Below, in pieces: positions 25,783 to 34,580 of a stretch of 61,240 nucleotides of DNA. Each line of letters starts with the position of its first letter. Positions within the stretch are counted from its first letter, which is position 1. Source of the DNA: Burkholderiaceae bacterium (GTDB lineage: Bacteria; Pseudomonadota; Gammaproteobacteria; Burkholderiales; Burkholderiaceae_D); assembly GCA_031291325.1 (NCBI GenBank), contig JARLJG010000054.1:1-61240 (forward strand), read 5' to 3'. A model generated the notes under the pieces. That model saw only the letters and a program-made list of their open reading frames with translations, had not been told where the DNA came from and did not search any database. Both the position numbers and the translations under genes were made by a program.

Positions 25783-26529
25783 ATGGAAAAGAGAATCGTC
25801 ATCGTTGGAGCCACGTCGGCCATCGCCGAACACTGCGCCAGACGCTGGGTGGAAAAGCAGGCAATCGATCTGACCCTGGTCGGGCGCGATGCCGCGCGCA
25901 TGCAGCGGGCAGCGGACGATTTGCGCGTCAGAAGCCCGCAATCGACCGTGCGCGTGGCGCCGGCGGAATTCATCGATCCGGCGGCGATCCAGGCGACGGT
26001 CGATGCCATCGTCGCGCAGGGCGCGGTCGACATCGTCTTGATCGCGCATGGCTCGCTGCCGGCGCAGCAGGACTGCGAAACCGATCTGCTCGCCTGCAGC
26101 GCGGCACTGGAAGTCAACGGCATCTCGCCGGTGCTGTGGGCAGAAGCCTTTGCCAAGCACATGGCCAAAGCGGACAAGGGGACTGTGGCAGTGATCGGCT
26201 CGGTCGCCGGCGACCGCGGGCGCAAATCCAACTATGTCTATGGCGCGGCCAAGGGCATGGTCGCGCGCTACCTGCAAGGCATGCAACATCGTTTCGCCGG
26301 CAGCGGCGTCAAGATCGTGCTGATTAAACCAGGGCCGACCGACACGCCGATGACCGCGCATCTAAAGGCGCAAGGCGCGAAACTGGCGCCAGTCGAAGAG
26401 GTCGCCGGCAAAATAGTGGATGCGGTCGAACGCGGGCGCGCGGTCGTCTACGCGCCGGGGAAGTGGCAATTGATTATGTGGGTGGTCAGGCATATTCCTG
26501 CGGCGGTATTTAATAAGCTCAATATTTAG
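25783..26529 (+). CDS. dprE2: Decaprenylphosphoryl-2-keto-ribose reductase-like SDR
   Basis: A 248-residue short-chain dehydrogenase. The N-terminal cofactor loop is GATSAIAEHCAR (residues 9-20, a TGxxxGIG variant) and the catalytic residues are Ser140 and Y153-x3-K157 (YGAAK). A C-terminal hydrophobic tail (IMWVVRHIPAAVFNKL) could associate with the membrane, as in DprE2. It lies 14 bp after the DprE1-like gene; together they would epimerise polyprenyl-phosphoryl-ribose to the arabinose form by oxidation then reduction. Sequence alone gives a generic SDR; the specific call depends on gene context. Confidence 0.83.
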   Translation: MEKRIVIVGATSAIAEHCARRWVEKQAIDLTLVGRDAARMQRAADDLRVRSPQSTVRVAPAEFIDPAAIQATVDAIVAQGAVDIVLIAHGSLPAQQDCETDLLACSAALEVNGISPVLWAEAFAKHMAKADKGTVAVIGSVAGDRGRKSNYVYGAAKGMVARYLQGMQHRFAGSGVKIVLIKPGPTDTPMTAHLKAQGAKLAPVEEVAGKIVDAVERGRAVVYAPGKWQLIMWVVRHIPAAVFNKLNI

Positions 26530-26614
26530 CGCGTCATTTTGGCAGTAAGGAATAAAATGCTGCACCTCCCGCTTCACCTTGATCATTGCCCACAAGTGCA
26601 TGCAAGGGCTTGGC

Positions 26615-26851
26615 TCACCTCCAGCCGCGATGCCAGCCGTATTGCGGGTGATGCCATCCCCATCCGTAGTGTTCGTGGTAAGCCCACCTATAGCCGGGGC
26701 CAGGGATTGCATAGGTTGGCGCCACATAGACCACGCCGGGCGGCGCGACATAGACCGGCTGCGTGGCATAGACCGGGCGCGCCGGAACCACAACGCAACC
26801 TGTCAATGCGAGCGCAACGAGCGCTGCGGGAATCAGCAATGAAGTTTTCAT
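26615..26851 (-). CDS. Small tyrosine/proline-rich lipoprotein
   Basis: A 78-residue protein with a lipoprotein signal (lipobox LTGC, Cys19) and a mature part rich in Val, Pro, Tyr, Trp, Gly and His (for example YGWGWHHPQYGWH). Such short lipoproteins with YVAPP-like repeats are common in beta-proteobacteria and have no known function. The composition suggests a disordered surface or metal-interacting tail. It is convergent with dprE2 and transcribed alone. Confidence 0.75.
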   Translation of the reverse strand: MKTSLLIPAALVALALTGCVVVPARPVYATQPVYVAPPGVVYVAPTYAIPGPGYRWAYHEHYGWGWHHPQYGWHRGWR

Positions 26852-27223
26852 GATATTGGCAAGCCTCTCAGATCGAAAAACACGTTAATCCCAGGAAAAT
26901 CGTCGAAAGTGCAAATTCACCGAAGTCAGGTCGCCGACCTTGAAGCGTCCCGGCAGGCGTCGAAATTTGCACCAGATGGTTCCATAACGGCGCAGCGAAC
27001 GAACACGATTACCGGGAATTTGTTTCAGGTGTAAGCAATTGTGAGCTGCAGACAACATCCGCGCCTGCGCGTGGAAGCGGCGGATGGCATTTATTTGAGC
27101 CGCGCAGCGGTCGTGCGCGGGCGGGTCTTAGTTCTGGAACTGAATCGCGGAGAGAGAAGCGTTTGCAGGCCGGGAATCGATTCCCGGCCGCATGTTCAAG
27201 TCGAAATCTCGACGGGTCGCTCT
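26852..27223. other. Intergenic region with a 22-bp perfect palindrome
   Basis: No gene is supported in these 372 bp. A perfect palindrome with half-site GGCCGGGAATC lies at 27168-27189, 35 bp past the stop of the substrate-binding protein gene. It can form a hairpin and may end that transcript, though no T-run follows on that strand. Confidence 0.55.
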
Positions 27224-28444
27224 TTACTTGCCCTGCTTGGTCCGCGCAATCGACCCGCTATTGGCGTCTTCCTTGTACGCGTACACCACTTTTCCATTGC
27301 GGATTTCGCCCATGACGACCATGTTGAGCGTAATTGCTTCGTGGTTGGTCGGCGAGAACGGTTTGTAATAGCGCGTGACGACGGTGGTGGTGGTGTGCTG
27401 CTGCAGGTTTTCCAGCGCTTCCTGGACTTTCGGCCCTTCGGTCGAATTCGCTTGTATCATGGCTAGCGCCAACAGGCGCAGCGCGTCGTAGGTCTGGGCG
27501 GCGGCAACTGCCGACGGTATATGATTTGTCTTGTTGACTTTGCGGTAGGTCAGCGAAAACTCATTGCTGACCGAACTCAGGTCGTTTTCGATGAATGTCA
27601 CTGCCATGCGCGCACCTTCGGCGGCTTTGCCGGCATTGTCGACGAACGATTGCTGAGACATGCCCCAGGGGCCGACAATCGGCAATTTCAATTGCTGCTT
27701 GTAGGCCTCTTTCGCGATCGTGGCAGCGTCGGGGCCGAGGCAATAAATCACGATTGCCTGGGCGCCGCTGTCGCGCACGCGCCTGAGCAGCGCGCTCAAG
27801 TCCAGGTCGCCGACCTTGAAGACTTCGTCCATAAGCGGCTTGATTTTGCGCCGCTCCAGTTCGGCGATCATGTTTTGATTGCCGAACTGCCCATACGGAC
27901 TGTCGTCATGCAAGACTGCAATCTTATCGATCTTGCGCCGGTCGATCACATCGTTGAGGATGACGATAGGCTGCAATTCGTCGTTCGCCGAAGTGCGGAA
28001 AATATAGCTGGCCGGATAGGCGGGCGGCAAAAAGCTCTTGGTGACCGCGACGCCGGTGGCGCCGGAGACGATCAAGGGAATTTTCGCTTCCTGGAAAACT
28101 TTGGCCGACGGCAACGCCACGCCGGTATTGCCGAAACCGACCGCTGCCACGACTTTTTCCTGCGCGATCAGTTCTTTGGCGAATGCGACGCCGACTTCGG
28201 ACTTGGCCTGGTCGTCGCGCACGACCAGTTCAACCTGGCGTCCCAAAATCCCGCCCATCTGGTTGATGTCGGCAGCAAATGTCCTGGCGCCGCCGACGAT
28301 ACTCTGCCCCATGTCCTCCGACACTTTCCCGGTCACGGGGCCGATAATGCCGATCTTGATCGGCGGCAATTGCGCGCTGGCGTTCCCGCTAAAGCACAAC
28401 GCAACCAGACAGCATAACAGACCGAACGTATTTCGCTTTTGCAC
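27224..28444 (-). CDS. Branched-chain amino-acid-type ABC transporter substrate-binding protein
   Basis: A 406-residue periplasmic binding protein with a signal peptide (about residues 1-24, ending ASA) and the Leu/Ile/Val-binding fold, starting PPIKIGIIGPVTGKVSEDMG. The middle region AAVGFGNTGVALPSAKVFQEA and later FIENDLSSVSNEF are typical of the LivJ/amide-binding family. It would deliver amino acids, amides or aromatic acids to an ABC permease, but no permease or ATPase genes are adjacent, so it is an orphan here. The GTG start at 28444 has GGAGG six bases upstream and is preferred over an upstream TTG. Confidence 0.9.
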   Translation of the reverse strand: MQKRNTFGLLCCLVALCFSGNASAQLPPIKIGIIGPVTGKVSEDMGQSIVGGARTFAADINQMGGILGRQVELVVRDDQAKSEVGVAFAKELIAQEKVVAAVGFGNTGVALPSAKVFQEAKIPLIVSGATGVAVTKSFLPPAYPASYIFRTSANDELQPIVILNDVIDRRKIDKIAVLHDDSPYGQFGNQNMIAELERRKIKPLMDEVFKVGDLDLSALLRRVRDSGAQAIVIYCLGPDAATIAKEAYKQQLKLPIVGPWGMSQQSFVDNAGKAAEGARMAVTFIENDLSSVSNEFSLTYRKVNKTNHIPSAVAAAQTYDALRLLALAMIQANSTEGPKVQEALENLQQHTTTTVVTRYYKPFSPTNHEAITLNMVVMGEIRNGKVVYAYKEDANSGSIARTKQGK

Positions 28445-28513
28445 TGTTGCCTCCAAGGCAAATGGTTCTCAATGTGGTTCAGCGAAACCCGGCCCGAATA
28501 CACTATCCGGCAG

Positions 28514-28620
28514 CTCTAAAAATTGCCAAAACGAGCAAGCCCGAGTCTGCGGTGCTCAACGTACGTGCGTACGTGTCCGCGCTTCGACTCGCTATTGTGC
28601 ATTTTTGGCAATTTTTAGAG
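28514..28620. repeat. 18-bp inverted repeat upstream of the binding-protein gene
   Basis: Perfect 18-bp arms CTCTAAAAATTGCCAAAA (28514-28531) and its complement (28603-28620) flank a 71-nt loop, which itself contains ACGTACG-TG-CGTACGT (28559-28574). A related pair starting with the same CTCTAAAAAT motif lies about 160 bp further on. Confidence 0.75.
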
Positions 28621-28781
28621 TTGTTCTTTTGCTTAAAAATTGATCCACCAATCGAATTTTTCGACACAACTGGATTTCGCGATTGACCGGATTATGTTTT
28701 TTCCGCGCGATTCCGTCAAGCAATTCGTCGTTTTTCACCCCTGTTTTGCACACAAAAGAGGGAGGGGGCATCTAGAGTGGC

Positions 28782-28840
28782 CCCTCTAAAAATTCGCGGC
28801 GTGATCCAATTTCCGGCCATTTTCTGCGATTTTTAGAGGG
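28782..28840. repeat. Second CTCTAAAAAT-type inverted repeat after lldP
   Basis: Arms CCCTCTAAAAATTCGC (28782-28797) and the near-complement GCGATTTTTAGAGGG (28826-28840) can fold into a long hairpin. It lies about 60 bp past the lldP stop and may form the terminator of the lactate operon. Confidence 0.65.
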
Positions 28841-28901
28841 CACTTCAGGGTGCCCTGCGTGCCGCCGCCGTTTTCCACGACCGCCGAGGCCATGCCTTCG
28901 A

Positions 28902-30542
28902 TCAGGGTATCATCCAGGGCAATGCATAGGCTTGCACCAGTGTAATCAGGCCAACCAGCGCGACCAGCATCAGACTATGCTTGACGGTAAAGCGGAACAA
29001 GTCCGATTCGCGCCCGACCAGGCCGACCGCCGCGCAGGCGACGGCGATCGATTGCGGCGAAATCATCTTGCCGGTGACGCCGCCAGTGGTATTGGCAGCC
29101 ACCAGCAACGTGTCCGACACACCGATCTGATGCGCGGTGGTGGCTTGCAGGTTGCAGAACAAGGCGTTCGACGAAGTGTCCGATCCGGTCAGGAACACGC
29201 CCAGCCAGCCCAGCAGCGGTGAAAAGAACGGGAAGGCAGCGCCGGTTCCGGCCAACAGCAATGCCAGCGTCGACGACAGTCCCGAGTAGTTGGCGACGAA
29301 GGCGAAGGCCAGCACCATGCCGATCGAATAGATCGGGCGCGCCAGTTCCTTGAAGGTCTCGCCGAAAGCCTTGACCGCGTCCGCCGGCTTCATGCGCAAC
29401 AAGAGTATCGTGACGAAGGCCGCCAGCAGGATCGAAGTGCCGGTGGCTGAAAGCCAGTTGAAGGAATACACCGCTTCGTAGGCCTTGGCGGCCTTGACGA
29501 TGGGCGGCATCTTGATGACCAGTTTGTCGAGCATCGGCACCGGCACGTTGATGACGGTCCAGGCCAGCGATGCGCCTTTGGCAAACAATGCCTTGAACGG
29601 CTTGAGCGACCAGATCGTTACGAATACCGTCAGGATGAGGAAGGGTGACCACGCCTTGATAATCGTCCCCATCGAATGCTGTTCGCCCTTGATCGTGATT
29701 TCCTGACCGGGGAAGCGGAAGATGCGCTTGGGTTTCCAGAATTTCAGGAACACTGCCAGCGAAACCAGGCTGACCAGTGCCGAGGTGATGTCCGGCAGTT
29801 CCGGGCCGATGAAATTGGACGTGAAAAACTGGGTGACCGCAAAGGTGACCCCGGTCACTATGATCGCGGGCCAGGTCTCGCGCACGCCGCGCCAGCCGTC
29901 CATGACGATGATGACCCACAATGGAATGATGATCGAAAGCAGCGGCAACTGGCGTCCGGCCATCGCGCCGATCTTGAAGGCGTCCATACTTGTCACTTGT
30001 CCGGCCACCGTGATCGGAATGCCCATCGCGCCGAATGCCACCGGCGCGGTATTGGTAATCAGGCACAGGCCCGCAGCGTACAGCGGATTGAAGCCGAGTC
30101 CAACCAGCAAGGCTGCCGTGATCGCCACCGGCGCGCCGAAACCGGCCGCGCCTTCGAGGAAAGCGCCGAACGCGAAGCCGACCAGCAGCATTTGCAGGCG
30201 CTGGTCTTCGGTCAGCGACACCACCGACGAACGGATGATTTCGAATTGCCCGGTCTTGACCGTGATTTTATACAGGAACACCGCCGTGACGATGATCCAG
30301 GCAATCGGCCACAATCCGTACAGAAACCCATAGGCCGCCGAGGCAAAGGCCATTTGCGCCGGCATGTGATAGAAGAAGACCGACACCAGCAACGCCAGGA
30401 TCACCGTGACGGTGCCTGCGATATGCCCCTTCAGCCGAAATACGGCGAGCGCCAAAAAGAAGAAGAGAATGGGTATCGCAGCGACCAGCGACGACAACCA
30501 TAGATTACCCAAGGGGTCATAATTTTGCTGCCAGCTCTGCAT
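28902..30542 (-). CDS. lldP: L-lactate permease
   Basis: A 546-residue LctP-family permease with about 12-14 membrane helices. Family hallmarks include the N-terminal [16 protein letters not shown], the [20 protein letters not shown] segment (about residues 120-140) and the [14 protein letters not shown] and [17 protein letters not shown] signatures near the C-terminus. It imports L-lactate, and in related enzymes D-lactate and glycolate, with protons. AGGAGG lies 9 bases before the ATG. It follows lutB after 179 bp on the same strand and is probably the last gene of the lut operon, controlled by the divergent LldR-like regulator. Confidence 0.95.
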   Translation of the reverse strand: MQSWQQNYDPLGNLWLSSLVAAIPILFFFLALAVFRLKGHIAGTVTVILALLVSVFFYHMPAQMAFASAAYGFLYGLWPIAWIIVTAVFLYKITVKTGQFEIIRSSVVSLTEDQRLQMLLVGFAFGAFLEGAAGFGAPVAITAALLVGLGFNPLYAAGLCLITNTAPVAFGAMGIPITVAGQVTSMDAFKIGAMAGRQLPLLSIIIPLWVIIVMDGWRGVRETWPAIIVTGVTFAVTQFFTSNFIGPELPDITSALVSLVSLAVFLKFWKPKRIFRFPGQEITIKGEQHSMGTIIKAWSPFLILTVFVTIWSLKPFKALFAKGASLAWTVINVPVPMLDKLVIKMPPIVKAAKAYEAVYSFNWLSATGTSILLAAFVTILLLRMKPADAVKAFGETFKELARPIYSIGMVLAFAFVANYSGLSSTLALLLAGTGAAFPFFSPLLGWLGVFLTGSDTSSNALFCNLQATTAHQIGVSDTLLVAANTTGGVTGKMISPQSIAVACAAVGLVGRESDLFRFTVKHSLMLVALVGLITLVQAYALPWMIP

Positions 30543-30721
30543 GGTGGGTGTCCTCCTAGTGGAATGGGAACGATACGGTTCCGGGATTTTAGAATTTCTC
30601 GTAGCCTAGCAGATTCCCGTGAAATCCGCGCGACTGAATTATCTGGCCAGCCAGGCAAACGATCTTTACCAACGCATTGCCTGCGCCGCAATCGCGGCGC
30701 TCGGCTGCGTTGCATGCGGGT

Positions 30722-32155
30722 TCATGGTTCCGTTTGGCGCAGCAGGTCGCGCAGGCGCTGCGGCGCCGGTTTCAACGGTGTGCGGCTGCGCGTCCACGGC
30801 CCTTGCTCGATGGGCGACAGCGCCCGCCCGCGACTGAGGAACCATGAGGTCAAACGATAGAGGCGCAAGCGGCTGTAGACCAGCGACCACGCGCTCCAGA
30901 TTGCGCTGCCCAAGGCGCTGCGGCCGGCGCTGCTGCCGCGCAGCGACGCATCCTTGCTGCCGGGCCTTGCTTGCGCCTCGTTGCGCAGGCGGATCAGGAT
31001 ATCGGTGATCGGGATCTTGACCGGGCACACTTCGACGCAAGCGCCGCACAAGGTCGACGCAAACGCCAGCGGATAAGTCGCTTCCAGGCCCAGCATATGC
31101 GGCGAAACGATTGCGCCGATCGGCCCCGGATAGGTGGTGCCGTAGGCGTGGCCGCCGACGCGCGCATACACCGGGCAATGATTCATGCAAGCGCCGCAGC
31201 GGATGCATTGCAGCGTGGCGCGCAATTGCGCGTCGGCATACGCCTGGCTGCGGCCATTGTCGACCAGGATCAGGTGCACTTCTTCGGGGCCATCCTTCTC
31301 CCCTGCCTTGCGCGGGCTGCTGATGAGGTTCAGGTAGGTGGTGACCGCCTGTCCGGTGGCCGAGCGCGTCAACAGGCTGAACAGCGGCGGCACATGTTCC
31401 AGCTTTTCCACCACTTTTTCGATGCCGGTGACGGCGATATGGATGCGCGGCACGGTTGTGCACATGCGGCCATTGCCTTCGTTTTCGACCAGGCACAGCG
31501 TGCCGGTTTCGGCGACCGCGAAGTTGACGCCGGACAGGCCGATGTCGGCTTCGGCAAACTTGCGGCGCAACACCTGACGCCCGATGGCTATGAGCGAATC
31601 GACATCTTCGGTGTAACCGACGCCGGGAATATTTTCGTCGAACAGCTTGGCGATATGCTGCTTGGTCTTGTGGATCGCCGGCATGATGATGTGCGAAGGC
31701 CCTTCGCCAGCCAGTTGCACGATGTATTCGCCCATGTCGGATTCCAGCGCCTCGATGCCGGCATCCTGCATCGCATGGTTGAAGCCGATCTCTTCGCTGA
31801 CCATCGATTTGCCCTTGACGATGCGGCGCGCGTTCGCTTGGCGGGCGATCTGCAGCGCAATGGCATTGGCCTCGCCGGCGTTGTCGGCCCAATGCACGCG
31901 GATGCCGTTGGCGATGAGATTGCGCTCCAACCGCTCCAGCAATTGCGGCAGGCGCGCCAGGCTGTATTTGCGGATCGCTTCGCCCAGCGCGCGCAAGCCG
32001 GCCAATTCTTCGCCATCGGGAAATTGCGCGCTGCGCTTGGCTTGCAGGAAGTCCATTGCACCGCGAAAATTCTTGCGCTGCGCAGAATCGCCGACCGCGG
32101 CAGTGCTGCGTTCCTTGAAGCTGCCGCTCGGGTGGAAATGCGCAGGCTGACTCAT
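30722..32155 (-). CDS. lutB: Lactate utilization iron-sulfur protein LutB
   Basis: A 477-residue LUD-domain protein carrying two ferredoxin-type [4Fe-4S] motifs, C-x2-C-x2-C-x3-C in CIRCGACMNHCP and CGACVEVCP near residues 310-370. With LutA and LutC it forms the NAD-independent complex that oxidises L-lactate to pyruvate. The N-terminal LUD region contains VKGKSMVSEEIGFN and AVAETGTLCLVENEGN. Its ATG overlaps the lutC stop by 4 bp (ATGA), so translation is coupled. The C-terminal tail (about residues 385-477) is basic and variable. Confidence 0.95.
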   Translation of the reverse strand: MSQPAHFHPSGSFKERSTAAVGDSAQRKNFRGAMDFLQAKRSAQFPDGEELAGLRALGEAIRKYSLARLPQLLERLERNLIANGIRVHWADNAGEANAIALQIARQANARRIVKGKSMVSEEIGFNHAMQDAGIEALESDMGEYIVQLAGEGPSHIIMPAIHKTKQHIAKLFDENIPGVGYTEDVDSLIAIGRQVLRRKFAEADIGLSGVNFAVAETGTLCLVENEGNGRMCTTVPRIHIAVTGIEKVVEKLEHVPPLFSLLTRSATGQAVTTYLNLISSPRKAGEKDGPEEVHLILVDNGRSQAYADAQLRATLQCIRCGACMNHCPVYARVGGHAYGTTYPGPIGAIVSPHMLGLEATYPLAFASTLCGACVEVCPVKIPITDILIRLRNEAQARPGSKDASLRGSSAGRSALGSAIWSAWSLVYSRLRLYRLTSWFLSRGRALSPIEQGPWTRSRTPLKPAPQRLRDLLRQTEP

Positions 32156-32826
32156 GCGGACTCCCGTTCAGTATGCTTGAGCAATACGACCAATTCGCGC
32201 GGCCCGTGCGCGCCATACGCCAGCGTTTGCTGAATGTCGGCAGTTTTCGACGGCCCGGAAATCAGCAGTGCGTTGGTCGGCAGTCCGCTCTTCCAATCCT
32301 CCGCCACCATCGCCGAGTGCAAATCGGCGTGAATATCGGCGCTGTCGAGCAAGACGAAATGCACTGGCGGCACCAGCGACAGCAGGCGCGGCTCGCCGGC
32401 ATCCGGCCACAGGATCAGGCTGCCGGTTTCGGCGATGGCGCTGCGCGCTGCCGTGAAGCCGGCGTCGATCTGGTCGAACAGGCGGTCGCGCCAGGAATCG
32501 ATGGTTTCGGTATAGCGCACCAGGGTCACGTCTATCGTCGCTTGCGCCGCCAGCTTATCGGCATGCGCGCCGCCGCTGCCGATCAACAATGTATTCACGC
32601 CTTTGGCGCGCGCAATGTCCAATAGCAATGCCGGCCAATCGGCGTCGTTGGTGTCGTGCACTTCCGCATGCGCTCCTTCCAGTGCGGCGCGCAAGCGGGC
32701 GATGCGCTGCGCGCGGTCTTCGTTGCGTTGGCGCGCGCCGAACCAGCCGGCGACATCCGGCAAGGTTGGCTCGCCGGTCGATGGCGCGGCGCGCAAACGC
32801 CCCAGGATGCGGTCGCGGGCGTTCAC
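32152..32826 (-). CDS. lutC: Lactate utilization protein LutC
   Basis: A 224-residue LUD-domain protein of the LutC type, with TRYTETIDSWRDRLFDQID-like central sequence and the conserved SAIAETGSLILWP segment. It is a subunit of the LutABC L-lactate oxidation complex; its exact catalytic share is not settled. I chose a GTG start at 32826 that overlaps the lutA stop (GTGA); an ATG further upstream would lie inside lutA. The gene order A-C-B differs from the A-B-C order of Bacillus. Confidence 0.92.
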   Translation of the reverse strand: MNARDRILGRLRAAPSTGEPTLPDVAGWFGARQRNEDRAQRIARLRAALEGAHAEVHDTNDADWPALLLDIARAKGVNTLLIGSGGAHADKLAAQATIDVTLVRYTETIDSWRDRLFDQIDAGFTAARSAIAETGSLILWPDAGEPRLLSLVPPVHFVLLDSADIHADLHSAMVAEDWKSGLPTNALLISGPSKTADIQQTLAYGAHGPRELVVLLKHTERESA

Positions 32827-33641
32827 GATTTTTCTCCACCGGCGGCGGTGCGGCGCCATAGGAAGCTGGCGATGTGCTCGCCCGGCAGCGTCGGTTCGCT
32901 GCGACCGGCAATTTCATCGAGCTTGGCGGCGCGGCCAGTTATATTGAACAGGCAGCCGCAATCGGCGCTGATCACGCGCTCGGCGCCGGTGGCGCACAGG
33001 CTTTCGACCTTGTCGCTGACGATGGCGGCGGAAATATCGGGATAGCGGATCGAAAACGTGCCGCCGAAGCCGCAACACTCTTCGCTGCGCGCTTGCTGCT
33101 TCAAATTGACATGCTCCAGCCCATGCAGCAGCGCGCTGCTGGTTTCGTGCGCCCCCATCTCGCGTCGCGCATGGCAGGAAGTGTGCAAGGCGATGTTGCA
33201 GGGAGCGCCCTGGTCGTCATGCTTGAAGCCGACCACATGCACCAGGAATTCAGTCAGCTCGAAGATGCGTTCGGAGAGTGCGCTCGCCTTGGCCAGCAAT
33301 ACCGGATCGTCGGCAAACAATTTCGGGTAGTGATGACGCATCATCGCCGCGCACGAGCCGGACGGCACCACTACCGGCCAATTTTGCGGGAATAAATCGA
33401 GTTGCTGCCGCGCTACTGCGCGCGCCTGCTCGGGATAGCCGCTGGTATAGGCCGGCTGGCCGCAGCAGGTCTGCTCTTGCGGAAAGTGGACGGCGATCCC
33501 CTCGCGCTCCAGCAAGCGCACCGTATCGAGCCCGGCTTCCGGCGCGAACTGGTCGATCAGGCAAGTGGCGAACAGATAGACATCGCTCGGCTTAGGCGGA
33601 TAGATGCGGACATCTTGCATGCCATGAGTGCTGTGACTCAT
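32823..33641 (-). CDS. lutA: Lactate utilization Fe-S oxidoreductase LutA
   Basis: A 272-residue protein with two cysteine-rich CCG domains, seen as QEQTCCGQPAY (near residue 58) and SEECCGFGGTF (near residue 193), plus cysteines in ATCLIDQ and HTSCHARR. These ligate Fe-S clusters as in GlpC/HdrB-like subunits. It works with LutB and LutC to oxidise L-lactate. It is the first gene of the operon; AGGAG lies upstream of the ATG, and the 143-bp region before it carries an LldR-type operator. Its stop overlaps the lutC start. Confidence 0.95.
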   Translation of the reverse strand: MSHSTHGMQDVRIYPPKPSDVYLFATCLIDQFAPEAGLDTVRLLEREGIAVHFPQEQTCCGQPAYTSGYPEQARAVARQQLDLFPQNWPVVVPSGSCAAMMRHHYPKLFADDPVLLAKASALSERIFELTEFLVHVVGFKHDDQGAPCNIALHTSCHARREMGAHETSSALLHGLEHVNLKQQARSEECCGFGGTFSIRYPDISAAIVSDKVESLCATGAERVISADCGCLFNITGRAAKLDEIAGRSEPTLPGEHIASFLWRRTAAGGEKS

Positions 33642-33685
33642 TGCGGTCTCCTCTGTTATTTTAACTGCGCTTACTTGCGGTAAAG

Positions 33686-33696
33686 TGGTAATACCA
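33686..33696. promoter_or_regulatory. LldR-type operator 1
   Basis: TGGTAATACCA matches the FCD/GntR-type symmetric operator TGGT-N3-ACCA. It lies 45 bp before the lutA start in the divergent lut/lldR intergenic region and is paired with a second copy 106 bp away. Confidence 0.7.
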
Positions 33697-33791
33697 ATTA
33701 GCCAGAAATATAACCAGTAAAAATCGCCATGTCAATCATTTTCGAGGGAACTTTGTATTGACAGATCAGTGTCGGGAAAATAATATGAAAC

Positions 33792-33802
33792 TGGTCATAC
33801 CA
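33792..33802. promoter_or_regulatory. LldR-type operator 2
   Basis: TGGTCATACCA, the second TGGT-N3-ACCA site, lies 13 bp before the chosen lldR start. E. coli LldR also uses two spaced operators and is thought to loop the DNA between them. The site would fall inside the coding region if an earlier ATG (33785) were used. Confidence 0.65.
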
Positions 33803-33814
33803 CTGGAAATAACG

Positions 33815-34570
33815 ATGATGCAACGCCTAAGCGTGCCCCGACTATCCGACTCGGCGGTCGCCGAACTTGAGAAACGCATCCTGGAAGGCTCGCTGAAACC
33901 CGGAGATCGCCTCCCCTCCGAGCGCAGTCTGGCGCTCGAATTGGGCATTTCGCGCCCGTCGTTGCGGGAAGCGATCCAGAAACTGGCAGCCAAGGGCTTG
34001 CTGACCACGCGGCACGGCGGCGGCACCCACGTGACCGATCAATTGGAAGCGCATTTCGCCGATCCCTGGCAGCAGATGCTGAATGGACATCCGGCGCTGC
34101 AGAGCGACCTGTTGGAATTTCGCCAGATGCTGGAAGGGCAAGCTGCCTATCTGGCGGCAGAGCGCGCCACCAGCGCCGATATCGAACGCCTCGACGCAGC
34201 CTTCGCCGCGCTAGACAAAGTCTACGAGGGCAAGGACTTGTCCGGCAGCATCGACACCGATGTGGCTTTTCACCAGGCGATTGCGGAAGCCGCGCACAAT
34301 GTGTTGATCGGCCATCTGACAGCCAGCCTGATGCGCGTCATCCACGGCCATGTGTCGCGCAACCTCGACCATCTGCATGCGCATCCGCAGCGTTGGGATC
34401 AATTGCAATCGCAACACCGCGCAATCTGGCAGGCTATCCGCGAACATAAACCGGACGCCGCCGCCAACGCGGCGCGCGCACACATCGTGTTCGTGCGCCA
34501 GAGCATGACCGAGACTGCGCAGGAGGAAGAGCGCCACCATGTGGCCATGCGGCGGCTGGGTGAGGCTTAG
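33815..34570 (+). CDS. lldR: FCD-domain GntR regulator, LldR-like
   Basis: A protein of about 251 residues with an N-terminal winged helix (DRLPSERSLALELGISRPSLREAIQKL) and a C-terminal FCD ligand domain carrying the metal-binding Asp/His set (for example DVAFHQAIAEAAHN). It matches LldR/PdhR-type repressors that respond to lactate or pyruvate. It is divergent from the lut operon, and two TGGT-N3-ACCA operators lie between them. I chose the ATG at 33815 because it leaves both operators outside the gene; in-frame ATGs at 33785 and 33758 are possible. Confidence 0.85.
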   Translation: MMQRLSVPRLSDSAVAELEKRILEGSLKPGDRLPSERSLALELGISRPSLREAIQKLAAKGLLTTRHGGGTHVTDQLEAHFADPWQQMLNGHPALQSDLLEFRQMLEGQAAYLAAERATSADIERLDAAFAALDKVYEGKDLSGSIDTDVAFHQAIAEAAHNVLIGHLTASLMRVIHGHVSRNLDHLHAHPQRWDQLQSQHRAIWQAIREHKPDAAANAARAHIVFVRQSMTETAQEEERHHVAMRRLGEA

Positions 34571-34580
34571 AACTTAATCC

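Noticed and set aside
27041-27466. + strand frame overlapping the end of the binding-protein gene
   Set aside because: It is mostly antisense to a well-supported gene and has no recognisable domain or ribosome site.
30666-32216. 516-codon frame overlapping lutB on the same strand
   Set aside because: It is out of phase with lutB, which has intact iron-sulfur motifs; the translation is Arg-rich and without domains.
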